From NCBI RefSeq assembly GCF_034522235.1, contig NZ_JAXHLN010000002.1, forward strand, positions 1 to 64,000: a stretch of 64,000 nucleotides of DNA. The letters run 5' to 3'. Shown here piece after piece: positions 25,807-35,294 of the stretch. The notes beneath the pieces are model-generated. The model was not told where the DNA came from, did no database searches, and saw only the letters and a list, made by a program, of their open reading frames with translations. Each line of letters starts with the position of its first letter. The first letter of the stretch is position 1. Source of the DNA: Thiohalophilus sp. GTDB lineage: Bacteria; Pseudomonadota; Gammaproteobacteria; UBA6429; Thiohalophilaceae. Made by a program: the position numbers and the translations under genes.

Positions 25807-26667
25807 ATGCGATACGTGACAGGCCTGATACTGATGATTCTCATGCAGATAGCCGGGGCGCATGATGAGCCACAAATCGCGAAAGAATTGTGGTGGAGTG
25901 AGGCGTGGTGGAACGAGGGGGTGATCGAGGCGCCGCGCAATTACGACGTCGTGGTTGAAGAGCACAACTATGAAAGCGACGGGGTCACGATCCCCGCCAT
26001 GCTGGCGCGACCGAAACAGGCCGGCAAGTTTCCGGCGGTGTTGTTCCAGCACGGTCGGCGCGGGCTGGATGAGCTGATCCGGCGTCACGTCAGGCGCCTG
26101 GCGGCCCGGGGTTTTGTGGTGCTGGCGCCGGACATTTATCAGGCCCATTTTATCGGCACTCACCCGATCGAACACGATTATGTACTGGAGAAGGACGTCA
26201 ATCAGGGTGTCGACGCCCTGCTGTCGCGCCAGGACATCAGCAGTGACCGGATCTGTCTTTATTCCCATACCCGGGGCGGGTATTACACCCTGAAGGTGGC
26301 CACCACGTTCGGGCGTCAGAAGTCGGACGTGGCCTGTTATGTTTCCTATTATCCGCACCTGCAGGATCCCAATGCCCCGGAGCCGCTGCAGGTCTACGGG
26401 TTTGCCGAGGAAGTCGATCAGCTGGAAATCCCCGTGCTGGTCTTTATCGGCGAGGAGGAGCAGTACCAGCGCCGGCGGGTCATCGAAAGCAGCATTGAAT
26501 CCCTGCAGGAAGCCGACAAGCCGGCCCGGCTGATTGTCTATCCGGGCGTCGGGCGGGGTTTCGACTTTCGCCCGGAAAGTGTGCGGACCTTTGCCGACGA
26601 TCTCGCCTCGAAGGACGCCATCCAGCGTGCGGCCGATTTCATGCGCCGGCACCTGGGCGTCAACTAG
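25807..26667 (+). CDS. Exported dienelactone-hydrolase-like protein with degenerate triad
   Basis: A 286-residue protein with a signal peptide (MRYVTGLILMILMQIAGAHD) and the dienelactone hydrolase fold: FPAVLFQHGRRG, FVVLAPDIYQA, IPVLVFIGEEE, YPGVGRGFDF. In active members the nucleophile is Cys or Ser in G-x-C/S-x-G and the base is His in the GHGF turn. Here the nucleophile site reads SHTRGG with Thr155, and the base position is Arg250 in GRGF. So it is either inactive as a hydrolase or does something else. No partner gene is adjacent. DLH family is clear; activity is not. Confidence 0.8.
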   Translation: MRYVTGLILMILMQIAGAHDEPQIAKELWWSEAWWNEGVIEAPRNYDVVVEEHNYESDGVTIPAMLARPKQAGKFPAVLFQHGRRGLDELIRRHVRRLAARGFVVLAPDIYQAHFIGTHPIEHDYVLEKDVNQGVDALLSRQDISSDRICLYSHTRGGYYTLKVATTFGRQKSDVACYVSYYPHLQDPNAPEPLQVYGFAEEVDQLEIPVLVFIGEEEQYQRRRVIESSIESLQEADKPARLIVYPGVGRGFDFRPESVRTFADDLASKDAIQRAADFMRRHLGVN

Positions 26668-26690
26668 CCTGCGGCCGGGAGGGGGATGGG

Positions 26691-26803
26691 ATCACCGACG
26701 ACACCGAACAGTCACCGAAAACACCGAAAGGTGACATGTCAGTCGTTCAGTGGGTCGCAGCCTGATTCGGTGTCTTCAGTGGCCCTCGGTGTATTCGGTG
26801 GTC
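26691..26803. repeat. Inverted pair of 9-bp-period arrays (caccgaaa type)
   Basis: Left arm 26691-26735 (accgacgac, accgaacag, accgaaaac, accgaaagg). Right arm 26766-26803 inverted (cggtgtctt, cagtggccc, cggtgtatt, cggtggtct). It lies between the DLH-like gene and the DAHP synthase gene; nothing else was seen in that 237-bp gap. Confidence 0.85.
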
Positions 26804-26904
26804 TACTGTTCTGCCCCCTCGGGCAGCATCCTGGTGGGAGGAGGCCACGGATCAGGGCGATGAGGTGAACATTTTTTGCTCCGATTACGTTAGAATTGGC
26901 AGTT

Positions 26905-27975
26905 ATGAATATGAAATACAAAACCGACGATCTGCGGATTACCGCGCTCAAGGAGGTCATTCCGCCGGTGCAGCTGCATGGCGACTGTCCGATGACCGAT
27001 GCCGCCTCAAAGCTTATCTTCGAGACCCGCACCGCGATCCATAATATTCTGCGCGGTCGCGACGATCGCATTCTGGTGATCATTGGACCCTGCTCGGTGC
27101 ATGATCCGGAAGCCGCGGTCGAATACGCCGGGCGCCTGAAGGCGATGCGCGAAGAGCTGGGCGAGGATTTGCTGATTGTTATGCGGGTCTATTTCGAGAA
27201 GCCACGCACCACCGTCGGCTGGAAAGGGCTGATCAATGATCCGGATCTGGATGAGAGTTTCAACATCAACAAGGGACTGCACCTGGCGCGCACGCTACTA
27301 CTGGATGTGAACAACCTGGGCGTGCCGGCCGGAACCGAATTTCTGGATTTGATTACGCCGCAGTATATTGCGGATCTGGTCAGCTGGGGCGCGATCGGTG
27401 CGCGCACGACAGAAAGCCAGGTTCATCGTGAGCTGGCCTCCGGGCTCTCCTCGCCGGTCGGCTTCAAAAACGGCACGGATGGGACGCTCAAGATCGCCAT
27501 CGATGCGATTCGCGCCGCCAGTCAGCCACACAATTTCCTGTCACTGACCAAGGCGGGCCATTCGGCCATTTTCGCCACTACCGGCAATGAAGACTGTCAT
27601 ATTATTCTGCGCGGCGGCAAACAGCCCAATTACGATACCGCCAGTATCGACGCGGCCTGCCAGGAACTGCGTGAAGCCGGGCTGGAAGAGAAGGTGATGA
27701 TCGACTTCAGCCACGCCAACAGTCAGAAGCAGCATATGCGGCAACTGGATGTGGCTCGCGATGTCGCCGGGCAAATCGCCGCCGGTGATCAGCGTATTAT
27801 GGGCGCGATGATTGAAAGCCATCTGATTGGCGGGCGCCAGGATGTCGAGGATGACAAATCACTGGTTTATGGGCAGAGCATCACCGACGCCTGTATCGGC
27901 TGGGAGGAGAGCGAGGAACTGCTCAGGGAACTGGCCAGTGCGGTGCGTCAGCGGCGCAAGCATAAAGCAGCCTGA
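26905..27975 (+). CDS. aroG: DAHP synthase, class I
   Basis: It joins phosphoenolpyruvate and erythrose 4-phosphate, the first step of aromatic amino acid synthesis. The 356-residue product shows the AroG/F/H order: IIGPCSVHDPEAA, MRVYFEKPRTTVGWKGLIND, IGARTTESQVHRELASG, GFKNGTDG, MIDFSHANSQK, IMIESHL-type segment and GQSITDACIGWE. The ATG at 26905 gives MNMKYKTDDLRI; TAGAAT at 26890-26895 could be its -10 element, making the leader very short. Which aromatic amino acid inhibits it cannot be told. Confidence 0.95.
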   Translation: MNMKYKTDDLRITALKEVIPPVQLHGDCPMTDAASKLIFETRTAIHNILRGRDDRILVIIGPCSVHDPEAAVEYAGRLKAMREELGEDLLIVMRVYFEKPRTTVGWKGLINDPDLDESFNINKGLHLARTLLLDVNNLGVPAGTEFLDLITPQYIADLVSWGAIGARTTESQVHRELASGLSSPVGFKNGTDGTLKIAIDAIRAASQPHNFLSLTKAGHSAIFATTGNEDCHIILRGGKQPNYDTASIDAACQELREAGLEEKVMIDFSHANSQKQHMRQLDVARDVAGQIAAGDQRIMGAMIESHLIGGRQDVEDDKSLVYGQSITDACIGWEESEELLRELASAVRQRRKHKAA

Positions 27976-27976
27976 A

Positions 27977-28001
27977 AACTCAGTACTCAGTACTCAGTTT
28001 T
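27977..28001. repeat. Perfect heptamer array between converging genes
   Basis: ACTCAGT is repeated three times without error (27978-27998). The stop codon of the leftward EAL gene (27994-27996) lies inside the third copy. Confidence 0.9.
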
Positions 28002-29841
28002 CCAGCCATCCGAGCAGCTCGTCAAACGGCATGGCGTCGGCGTAATAACTTCCCTGTCCCTGATCGCAGCCGAGCTCGCGTAATATTTCGGCGATCTGCC
28101 GGTTTTCCACGCCCTCGCCCACCACCGTGAGCCCAAGATTGTGGGCCAAATCGATGATTGCCCGCACCATGGAAGAATCACTGGGCTTCTGGTGTATAGA
28201 CTTGATAAAGCTCTTATCGATCTTTACCTCGCCAAGCGGCAATTGCTTGAGGTAGGTCATCGAAGAATAGCCGGTTCCAAAGTCGTCAATCGATAAAATG
28301 ACCCCGAGTTCGTGCAGGCGGTGCAAGGTATGCAGTGCCCGTTTGTGATTGACCATCATGGCTGTTTCGGTAATTTCAAGCGTGATGCGGGAAGGTTCGA
28401 CCCTGTACTTGTCAATCAGGCTCTGCAGGTAGTCGACAAGTTCGAGATCCTGAAGATTCCACATGGACAGGTTGATAGCGATATTCAATGACTTTCCCTG
28501 GTCCTGTAATTGCCGACTGCGTTTGAGCGCCTGTTCCATGACCCAGTAGGTCAGTTGATTGATCAGGCCGGTATTTTCGGCAATATGAATAAAACGGCTG
28601 GTGGCTATATAGCCATGATCCGGATGTTCCCAGCGTGCCAGCGCCTCCAGGCTGACAGTCTGGCCACTCTCAAGGTTGACCTTGGGCTGGAAATACAACT
28701 TGATATTTTTATTCTCCAGATCAGTGCGCAAATCACTGACCAGCTTGAGTTGTTCAAGCGTGCTGGTCTTGTGTGTTTCATCATAGATTGTGATATCGGT
28801 GCCGATACGTTTGGCCGCGTACATGGCCATTTCGCCATGGCGAATCAGGTTGATGGCATCCAGGGCATGTTCAGGATAAAAGGCCACGCCGATACTTGCC
28901 CCTAAATAGAACTTATGCCCCTCGATTTCGTAACCTTCGCTCAATGCTTCCTGTATCCGGGTTGTGGCTGCAAGAACCGACTCCTCCGATACCCCGTCAA
29001 GCAGAATGGCGAACTCATTGCTGACAATGCGCGCAAGAATATCATTCTCACGAATTACATCATGTAACCGTTCGGCAATCAGGCGAAGCAGGGCGTCGCC
29101 GGCATAATGGCCGAGCGTATCATTGATCTCCTTGAGGCGTTTGATATCAATAATCAGCAGAGCAATACACTCACCTTCGGACAGGGGACGCTGCAGGCGT
29201 AATTCGGTCTGATCGACCAGGGAGGTGCGATTGAGCAGGCCGGTCAGGCTGTCATGTAATGTCTGGTATTCCAGTTCACGACGCTGTTGGTCGAGACGCT
29301 GGTATAGCGAACCCAGGATCATCGCGCACCAGAAAGCCAGCCACAACAGAATCAGACTGGCGATAGCAAGCGGAATTCCGGCACTTTTTAAAAACGGGAT
29401 GAAGCCGCTTTTTTGCACCTGACGTAATATATAGAGAGTAAGTTCGCTATCGGGAACCGATTGTCTTGACCATAGAAGATAGAGATTCCCGAGCTCGGTG
29501 CGACCGGTATTGTCGCTGCTGTTCGGTAACGACCGGGTCAGCCCTGCCGCCATCTCTTTTGGCAGGGTGTTGAAGATAACGGCCTGCTGCCGGTCGACGA
29601 TAAAAAGGTTATAGGCAAGAACCTGTTGACGAGATTGAAGGTTCTGCAATAGCTCCCGGGCTTTGTCCGGATCGCTTCCCCCGAGAATTGTGGCCAGTTG
29701 CGCGGCATTGTCCACGGTGGACTTTGTTAATTCCTCAATCCGGGTTTGGTGCGCAGTCTGATAAGTGATATAACCAAACAGGGTGATACCAAGCAGTGAG
29801 ATGCCGATAAAGCCGAGAAATAATTTTCTGCCCATATTCAT
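27994..29841 (-). CDS. Membrane EAL phosphodiesterase with degenerate GGDEF
   Basis: A 615-residue protein that likely breaks down cyclic di-GMP. An N-terminal membrane segment (LFLGFIGISLLGITLFGYI), a periplasmic sensor part of about 120 residues, a second membrane segment (IPLAIASLILLWLAFWCAMI), a GGDEF domain and an EAL domain follow in order. The GGDEF signature reads VSNEF, so cyclase activity is not expected, though the domain may still bind GTP. The EAL domain has EALARW, NLSMWNL, DDFGTGYSSMTYL and GEGVENRQ, as in active enzymes. Start at 29841 or the next Met two codons on. It precedes nothing in an operon; the DUF2892 gene lies 18 bp upstream on the same strand. Confidence 0.9.
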   Translation of the reverse strand: MNMGRKLFLGFIGISLLGITLFGYITYQTAHQTRIEELTKSTVDNAAQLATILGGSDPDKARELLQNLQSRQQVLAYNLFIVDRQQAVIFNTLPKEMAAGLTRSLPNSSDNTGRTELGNLYLLWSRQSVPDSELTLYILRQVQKSGFIPFLKSAGIPLAIASLILLWLAFWCAMILGSLYQRLDQQRRELEYQTLHDSLTGLLNRTSLVDQTELRLQRPLSEGECIALLIIDIKRLKEINDTLGHYAGDALLRLIAERLHDVIRENDILARIVSNEFAILLDGVSEESVLAATTRIQEALSEGYEIEGHKFYLGASIGVAFYPEHALDAINLIRHGEMAMYAAKRIGTDITIYDETHKTSTLEQLKLVSDLRTDLENKNIKLYFQPKVNLESGQTVSLEALARWEHPDHGYIATSRFIHIAENTGLINQLTYWVMEQALKRSRQLQDQGKSLNIAINLSMWNLQDLELVDYLQSLIDKYRVEPSRITLEITETAMMVNHKRALHTLHRLHELGVILSIDDFGTGYSSMTYLKQLPLGEVKIDKSFIKSIHQKPSDSSMVRAIIDLAHNLGLTVVGEGVENRQIAEILRELGCDQGQGSYYADAMPFDELLGWLEN

Positions 29842-29859
29842 GACAGGTTGTTTTTGTCC

Positions 29860-30075
29860 TTACCTTGTTCTGATGTTAGCCGGACTATAGAGCGGGCAGA
29901 ATGCGGTCAGCGCCGAGGCCAGATTGAGAATTCCAAGCAGCCCCGGAAGCAGATTGATCATAGCATTGCCGACAAGCTGCGGTGTGATGAATCCGACATA
30001 GATCAAAATCAGACCGGCAATCATACGCAAAAACCGATCGAGATAGCCCATATCGGGGGAGAAGCGTGTCGCCAT
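29860..30075 (-). CDS. DUF2892 inner-membrane protein
   Basis: A 71-residue protein of the DUF2892 (YgaP membrane part) type: RFLRMIAGLILIYVGFI, then GLLGILNLASALTAFCPLYSPANI. Two membrane segments. Such proteins often go with rhodaneses or sulfur metabolism, but no rhodanese is fused here. It lies just upstream of the EAL gene and may share its transcript. Confidence 0.85.
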   Translation of the reverse strand: MATRFSPDMGYLDRFLRMIAGLILIYVGFITPQLVGNAMINLLPGLLGILNLASALTAFCPLYSPANIRTR

Positions 30076-30369
30076 AACCGATGCCTCGCCATTGCCGAAG
30101 GGGCCATTCTAGCGCGCTGAGTGCACAATGATAGTGGGAAATTCTGTTTGACAGGGATCAGTCATCCGGGCATTTCCGGGTACCTGCTGTTGTGGTGGGC
30201 GAGGAGAGCACTCGCCGGTGTTTAAAGTAACCATTGGCAGCCGCAAATCAAATCTGCTATATACATAAAAATTATTGGGTGAATTTATCGGGCTGGCCAT
30301 TGCCCGGGATGAAAACAAGATCGTGGGATTTACGGGGCTGATTACCGTCTTTTAGGGGGTTGGGGAGCT
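30076..30369. other. Gap of 294 bp without a gene
   Basis: Presumed to hold the promoters of the DUF2892 gene (leftward) and the response regulator (rightward). Near 30276-30353 the plus strand can be read as GLAIARDENKIVGFTGLI, reminiscent of an acetyltransferase fragment, but it is too short to support a gene. Confidence 0.4.
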
Positions 30370-31080
30370 GTGCATATTGCGCTGGTGGAAGATGATCCGG
30401 CAATGCTGGAACTACTTGTCTTGTGGCTGGAGGAAGCCGGCCATGACTGCTCCTGTTACCGGGAAGGCCTGGAGTTTATTCGCCAGGCCAGCCACAAGAA
30501 CTTCGATGTGGTCCTGCTGGACTGGCTGTTACCAAATTTCTCCGGTGAGCAAATTCTCTCGCGGCTGAAGCATCAGGCGGAATGGGATACTCCCATCGTA
30601 TTTGTCACTGCCCGCGATTCCGAAGAAGATATGGTCAGGATGCTTAACCAGGGCGCAGATGATTATCTGGTCAAGCCGATACACCGGCCGGTGCTGTTGG
30701 CGAGAATCAATGCAGTGACCCGCCGCTCGCACAAGCCCGGTGCACAGGATGTATTCACGCTGAACGAGTTCAGGGTCGACCAGGAATCACGCTTGATCAC
30801 CCGCGATGATGAGCCGATCAAGCTGACCGAAAAAGAGTTCAAGCTGGTGACGTTGCTGTTCCAGAATGTCGGCCGGCTGCTGTCACGCGACTACATCCTC
30901 TCCTCGGTCTGGGGCTATGATGCCAGCCTGAATACCCGCACCGTGGATACCCACGTGAGCCGCATACGTAAGAAACTCGAACTGTTTCCCGAGCGGGGCT
31001 GGCGGTTGAGCTCCATCTACCACCAGGGCTACCGCTTGGAACAGATTCCGCCCGACGAGCAGGATTCCGCCGCCGGCTGA
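30370..31080 (+). CDS. OmpR-family response regulator, no adjacent kinase
   Basis: A 236-residue regulator: receiver domain with acidic pocket VEDDP, phosphorylation site Asp51 in VVLLDWLLP and Lys in DDYLVKPI, then a winged-helix DNA-binding domain (LTEKEFKLVTLLFQNVGRLLSRDYI, NTRTVDTHVSRIRKKLE). GTG start at 30370 behind GGGGAG. No sensor kinase gene is next to it; the hybrid kinase at 35909 has its own receiver and is 4.8 kb away. Partner and targets unknown. Confidence 0.93.
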   Translation: MHIALVEDDPAMLELLVLWLEEAGHDCSCYREGLEFIRQASHKNFDVVLLDWLLPNFSGEQILSRLKHQAEWDTPIVFVTARDSEEDMVRMLNQGADDYLVKPIHRPVLLARINAVTRRSHKPGAQDVFTLNEFRVDQESRLITRDDEPIKLTEKEFKLVTLLFQNVGRLLSRDYILSSVWGYDASLNTRTVDTHVSRIRKKLELFPERGWRLSSIYHQGYRLEQIPPDEQDSAAG

Positions 31081-31136
31081 GAGGCCCGTTATCACGGTAT
31101 CGGTGGCGTTATCGCCGGGGATCGGCCATACGGGAC

Positions 31137-31220
31137 CACCGAAGTCACCGAATGTGAATCATGACACCTGACGGAATATTTTCAAGATAATCAGTGAGTT
31201 CAGTGTGTTCGGTGGTTTTC
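31137..31220. repeat. Inverted pair of 9-bp-period arrays (caccgaaa type)
   Basis: Left arm caccgaagt, caccgaatg (31137-31156); right arm cagtgagtt, cagtgtgtt, cggtggttt (31191-31220). It lies between the response regulator and typA. Confidence 0.8.
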
Positions 31221-31348
31221 GCCACTGCCACCCCGGGCCGGTACTTGCCACAGTGGGGTAATCTCGCCCGGAACCGAAATATCTTGCCTGTTTTTCGTCC
31301 AGTTCCCGTATAATGCGCCCTTTTTGCCGACCCCGTTGGAGAACTTTT

Positions 31349-33163
31349 GTGATCGAGAATCTGCGTAACATTGCCATTATTGCCCACGTTGACCATGGCA
31401 AGACCACCCTGGTGGACAAGCTGCTGGGCCAGTCCGGGACGTTGGAGAGCCGGGGGGAGGCGCAGGAGCGGATCATGGACTCCAACGATCTGGAAAAAGA
31501 GCGCGGCATCACCATCCTGGCCAAGAACACCGCCATCAAGTGGGGGGATTATCGCATTAACATCGTCGACACCCCCGGCCATGCCGATTTTGGCGGCGAG
31601 GTGGAGCGGGTGCTGTCGATGGTCGACTCGGTGTTGCTGCTGGTGGACGCGGTGGACGGGCCCATGCCCCAGACCCGCTTCGTCACCGAGAAGGCCCTGG
31701 CCCGCGGTCTCAAGCCGATCGTGGTCATTAACAAGATCGACCGCCCCGGCGCCCGTCCCGACTGGGTGCTGGATCAGACCTTCGATCTGTTCGACCGTCT
31801 GGGCGCTTCCGATGAGCAGCTCGATTTCCCGGTGGTCTACGCCTCGGCGCTGAACGGCTATGCCGGGCTGGAGTCCGAGGTGCGCGACGGTGATATGACC
31901 CCATTGTTCCAGGCCATCGTCGATCGGGTCAATTATCCCGACGTGGACCCCGATGCGCCGCTGCAGATGCAGATCAGCCAGCTCGACTACAACAGCTATG
32001 TCGGTGTCATCGGTATCGGCCGCATCACCCGTGGCAAGCTGCGCACCAACACCAACGTGGTCATCATCGATCGTCATGGCAAACGGCGTAACGGCCGGGT
32101 TCAGCAGGTGCTGGGCTTTCTGGGTCTGGAACGCCTTGAAGTGCCGGAGGCCGAGGCCGGTGACATTGTTGCCATCACCGGCATCGACGGTATGAATATC
32201 TCCGATACCCTGTGTGATCCGGCCAATGTCGAGGCGTTGCCGGCCCTGCTGGTGGACGAGCCGACCGTGAGCGTGATGTTCGTGGTCAACAACTCGCCCT
32301 TTGCCGGGCAGGACGGCAAGTTTGTCACCTCGCGCCAGATCCAGGAGCGCCTGGAGCGGGAGTTGATTCACAATGTCGCCCTGCGCGTCGAGCCGACCGG
32401 GGATCCGGACAAGTTCCGGGTCTCCGGGCGCGGCGAACTGCATTTGTCGATCCTGATCGAGAACATGCGCCGCGAAGGGTACGAGCTGGGCGTCTCCCGT
32501 CCCGAGGTGATCTATCGCGAGGTGGACGGCCAGCGTCATGAGCCTTACGAGCAGCTGACCGTGGACGTGGAAGAGCAGCACCAGGGCGGGGTGATGGAAA
32601 AACTCGGCCAGCGCGGTGCCGAGCTGACCAACATGGCCCCCGACGGCAAGGGCCGGGTGCGGCTCGACTTTATTATTCCTTCGCGCGGGCTGATCGGTTT
32701 TCGTACCGAGTTTCTCACCGCCACCCAGGGCACCGGCCTGCTCTACAGCGTGTTCGATCATTATGGGCCGTTACGCACAGGCGATTTCGGCCAGCGCAAC
32801 AACGGCGTGCTGATCGCCAACGCCAACGGCAAGGCGCTCGCCTATGCGCTGTATAACCTGCAGGAGCGCGGGCGGATGTTCATCGGTCACGGGACGGATG
32901 TGTACGAAGGCATGATCATCGGCATCCACTCGCGCGACAACGATCTGGTGGTCAACCCGCTCAAGGCCAAGCAGCTCACGAACGTGCGTGCCGCCGGGAC
33001 GGACGAGAATATCGTACTCACTCCGCCGATCAAGCTCACCCTGGAGCAGGCACTGGAGTTCATTGACGACGATGAACTGGTGGAAGTGACACCGCACCAT
33101 ATTCGCCTGCGCAAGAAGTTCCTCAAGGAGCACGAGCGCAAGAAGGCAGCACGCGCCAGCTGA
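31349..33163 (+). CDS. typA: Ribosome-associated GTPase BipA/TypA
   Basis: A translational GTPase that helps 50S assembly and stress adaptation. The 604-residue product has G1 [11 protein letters not shown]3 DTPGHADF, G4 NKIDRPGA, then EF-G-like domains and the BipA-specific C-terminus ([27 protein letters not shown]). I chose the GTG at 31349, which gives the family N-terminus [17 protein letters not shown] behind TTGGAGAAC; the frame opens earlier at 31313 with unrelated residues. Confidence 0.96.
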   Translation: MIENLRNIAIIAHVDHGKTTLVDKLLGQSGTLESRGEAQERIMDSNDLEKERGITILAKNTAIKWGDYRINIVDTPGHADFGGEVERVLSMVDSVLLLVDAVDGPMPQTRFVTEKALARGLKPIVVINKIDRPGARPDWVLDQTFDLFDRLGASDEQLDFPVVYASALNGYAGLESEVRDGDMTPLFQAIVDRVNYPDVDPDAPLQMQISQLDYNSYVGVIGIGRITRGKLRTNTNVVIIDRHGKRRNGRVQQVLGFLGLERLEVPEAEAGDIVAITGIDGMNISDTLCDPANVEALPALLVDEPTVSVMFVVNNSPFAGQDGKFVTSRQIQERLERELIHNVALRVEPTGDPDKFRVSGRGELHLSILIENMRREGYELGVSRPEVIYREVDGQRHEPYEQLTVDVEEQHQGGVMEKLGQRGAELTNMAPDGKGRVRLDFIIPSRGLIGFRTEFLTATQGTGLLYSVFDHYGPLRTGDFGQRNNGVLIANANGKALAYALYNLQERGRMFIGHGTDVYEGMIIGIHSRDNDLVVNPLKAKQLTNVRAAGTDENIVLTPPIKLTLEQALEFIDDDELVEVTPHHIRLRKKFLKEHERKKAARAS

Positions 33164-33282
33164 AGTCGGCCCAGGCCCGCCTTGGCCGGGGCAAAAAACG
33201 GATCCTCGCCTTGGCGTGCTCTGCATAAAGGCTTTATGATGGATACCCATCAATAAAAAGCAGGCAGCACAAGGAGGCGGTC

Positions 33283-33840
33283 ATGGTTGGTAAAAAGAAT
33301 ATCGTTTTCGGTTTTATCTATCTGGTCTTTACCGCGGCACTGGGTCTCGTCATGGTCGACAAGTACGAGGCCTATGGCGCGGCCGTGCAGGAAAAACAGT
33401 CCTCGGTCGGCCGCCTGCAACAGCTGCAGACCAATGATTTCGAAGAGATGCTGGAGCCGTTGAGTGGCGAGGAGATCGCCAGGGCCAATACGGCAGGGGT
33501 GCTGTCGCTTAACAAGCTGTTTAACATGGAAAGTGAAATCGACGCTATCAAAGGCGGTGCGCACGCTCACGGTAACCTCGAGTCGTTACTGAATATCGTG
33601 GTCGGGATTGTGCTCGGTTTTCTGGCGGTGAATGTCATCTTCAAGCAGGTGATCAGCTGGATCTTCATTGCCGGCGCGTTGCTGCACTCGGGCATGCTCT
33701 ATCTGGGCACGGTCTTCGGTCTGGGCTGGGCCAACACAATACTGAATACCGGTATTGGCCCGTTTCTGATCCTGATCGGTCTGGCACTGGCCGGCATTGC
33801 CGCCGCCATAGGTTTTCGGGGCGAACCGGTGAAGGACTAG
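33283..33840 (+). CDS. Inner-membrane protein, unknown
   Basis: A 185-residue protein with four hydrophobic segments (IVFGFIYLVFTAALGLVMV; LLNIVVGIVLGFLAVNVIF; WIFIAGALLHSGMLYLG; GPFLILIGLALAGIAAAIG). A periplasmic-looking loop of about 70 residues follows the first segment, with GGAHAHGNLES before the second. A strong AAGGAGG site precedes the ATG. No family recognised. It begins a possible operon with pip (9 bp gap), dtd and the lipoprotein gene. Confidence 0.75.
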   Translation: MVGKKNIVFGFIYLVFTAALGLVMVDKYEAYGAAVQEKQSSVGRLQQLQTNDFEEMLEPLSGEEIARANTAGVLSLNKLFNMESEIDAIKGGAHAHGNLESLLNIVVGIVLGFLAVNVIFKQVISWIFIAGALLHSGMLYLGTVFGLGWANTILNTGIGPFLILIGLALAGIAAAIGFRGEPVKD

Positions 33841-33849
33841 GACGGGCGA

Positions 33850-34806
33850 GTGGAGACCCTGTATCCGGCGATCAAGCCCTATGTGACTCACAGCTTTGCC
33901 GTCGAGGCGCCGCATGTCCTGCATGTTGAGGAGTGCGGCAGCCCCGAAGGTATTCCGGTGCTGTTCGTCCACGGCGGCCCGGGTGCCGGCTGTGAGCCCT
34001 ATCATCGCCAGTTCTTCGATCCTGAAAAGTACCACATCATCCTGTTCGATCAACGCGGGGCGGGGCATTCCACCCCGCACGCGTCGCTGGAGAACAACAC
34101 CACCCAGGCTCTGCTGGCGGATATGGAGGCACTGCGCGAGTATCTGGATATCGAACAGTGGGTGCTGTTCGGAGGATCCTGGGGCTCCACCCTGTCACTG
34201 GTGTATGCTGAAAGCCACCCCGAGCGGGTACTGGGGCTGATCCTGCGGGGTATCTTCTTGTGCCGGCCAGAGGAGATCCACTGGTTTTATCAGTACGGCG
34301 CGCATCGGATCTTTCCGGACTACTGGGAAGAGTATCTGCGGCCGATCCCATCAGAAGAGCGCGAAGACATGGTGCAGGCCTATTACCAGCGCCTGATTGG
34401 CGATGACGAGATCGCCCGCCTGACGGCTGCCAAGGCCTGGTCGTTGTGGGAGGGTCGCGCCGCCACGCTGCGACCCAGTAAAGGGGTGCTGAATCACTTT
34501 GGGGATACACATACTGCGCTCAGTCTGGCCCGCATCGAAGCGCATTACTTCAGCCACAATGCTTTCCTGACGGACAACCAGATCCTCAATGAGGCGCCCC
34601 GCCTTGCGCAGATTCCCGGTCACATCGTGCAGGGCCGTTACGACATGATCTGTCCGCTGGAAAACGCCTGGCAACTGCACAGGGCCTGGCCACGGGCAGA
34701 GTTGTCCATCATTTCCGATGCCGGTCATTCGGCCACGGAACCGGGTACAGTGGATGCCCTGATCCGGGCCACGCGGCGCATGGCCAACGAACTCGGTCGA
34801 AGATGA
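33850..34806 (+). CDS. pip: Proline iminopeptidase
   Basis: It removes N-terminal proline from peptides in the cytoplasm. The 318-residue alpha/beta hydrolase has HGGPGAGC (oxyanion site), [11 protein letters not shown] and the nucleophile Ser110 in GGSWGS, all typical of S33 prolyl aminopeptidases; the final histidine is in [11 protein letters not shown]. Start is GTG at 33850, just 9 bp after the membrane protein gene. Its stop overlaps the dtd start by 4 bp. Confidence 0.93.
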   Translation: METLYPAIKPYVTHSFAVEAPHVLHVEECGSPEGIPVLFVHGGPGAGCEPYHRQFFDPEKYHIILFDQRGAGHSTPHASLENNTTQALLADMEALREYLDIEQWVLFGGSWGSTLSLVYAESHPERVLGLILRGIFLCRPEEIHWFYQYGAHRIFPDYWEEYLRPIPSEEREDMVQAYYQRLIGDDEIARLTAAKAWSLWEGRAATLRPSKGVLNHFGDTHTALSLARIEAHYFSHNAFLTDNQILNEAPRLAQIPGHIVQGRYDMICPLENAWQLHRAWPRAELSIISDAGHSATEPGTVDALIRATRRMANELGRR

Positions 34807-35255
34807 TCGCACTGATCCAGCGGGTCAGCCGGGCCAGTGTCACGGTTTCGCAAACGGTCGTCGGTGAGATCGGTCCAGGCCTGCTGGCGCTGATCGGTGT
34901 CGAACAGGGCGACGACGAGCTCCAGGTGACGCGTCTGCTGGAACGGCTGCTGGGGTATCGGGTATTTGCCGACGTCGAAGGTAAAATGAATCTGGGCTTG
35001 CGCGACGCCGGCGGCGGTCTGTTGCTGGTGCCGCAATTTACGCTGGCGGCGGACACCCGCAAGGGGATGCGCCCGAGTTTCAGCCGGGCAGCCCCGCCCG
35101 CCGAAGGCGAGCGGCTGTTCGGGCTAATGCTGGCGCAGGCCGGGCAACGGCATCGGCCGGTTGCCAGCGGACGCTTCGGTGCCGATATGCAGGTCAGTCT
35201 GGTCAATGACGGGCCGGTGACATTCTGGCTGCAGGTGCCACCCAATCCCGCGTAG
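34803..35255 (+). CDS. dtd: D-aminoacyl-tRNA deacylase
   Basis: It hydrolyses D-aminoacyl-tRNA so that D-residues do not enter proteins. The 150-residue product has the family length and motifs: [31 protein letters not shown] and the Gly-cisPro motif [10 protein letters not shown]. The residue before QFTL is Pro where E. coli has Ser. Translationally coupled to pip by a 4-bp overlap. Confidence 0.94.
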   Translation: MIALIQRVSRASVTVSQTVVGEIGPGLLALIGVEQGDDELQVTRLLERLLGYRVFADVEGKMNLGLRDAGGGLLLVPQFTLAADTRKGMRPSFSRAAPPAEGERLFGLMLAQAGQRHRPVASGRFGADMQVSLVNDGPVTFWLQVPPNPA

Positions 35256-35274
35256 GAGCGGCTGTGCCGCGATG
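35252..35274. repeat. REP-like hairpin (GTAGGAGCGGC type)
   Basis: GTAGGAGCGGC..GCCGCGATG is an extragenic palindrome like those of Pseudomonas. It begins inside the dtd stop codon. A related copy lies at 46302. Confidence 0.7.
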
Positions 35275-35294
35275 CAATTATCTGGTGAAACGCA

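Noticed and set aside
30276-30353. Acetyltransferase fragment reading GLAIARDENKIVGFTGLI
   Set aside because: Too short, no start or partner domain, and it lies in a promoter gap; could be chance.
31145-32761. Long minus-strand open frame opposite typA
   Set aside because: The plus strand encodes a complete BipA/TypA; the minus frame is a by-product of GC-rich codon use.
34803-35255. Pro in place of Ser before QFTL in Dtd
   Set aside because: I believe this variant occurs in other proteobacterial Dtd proteins, and the rest of the active site is intact, so it is not treated as a defect.
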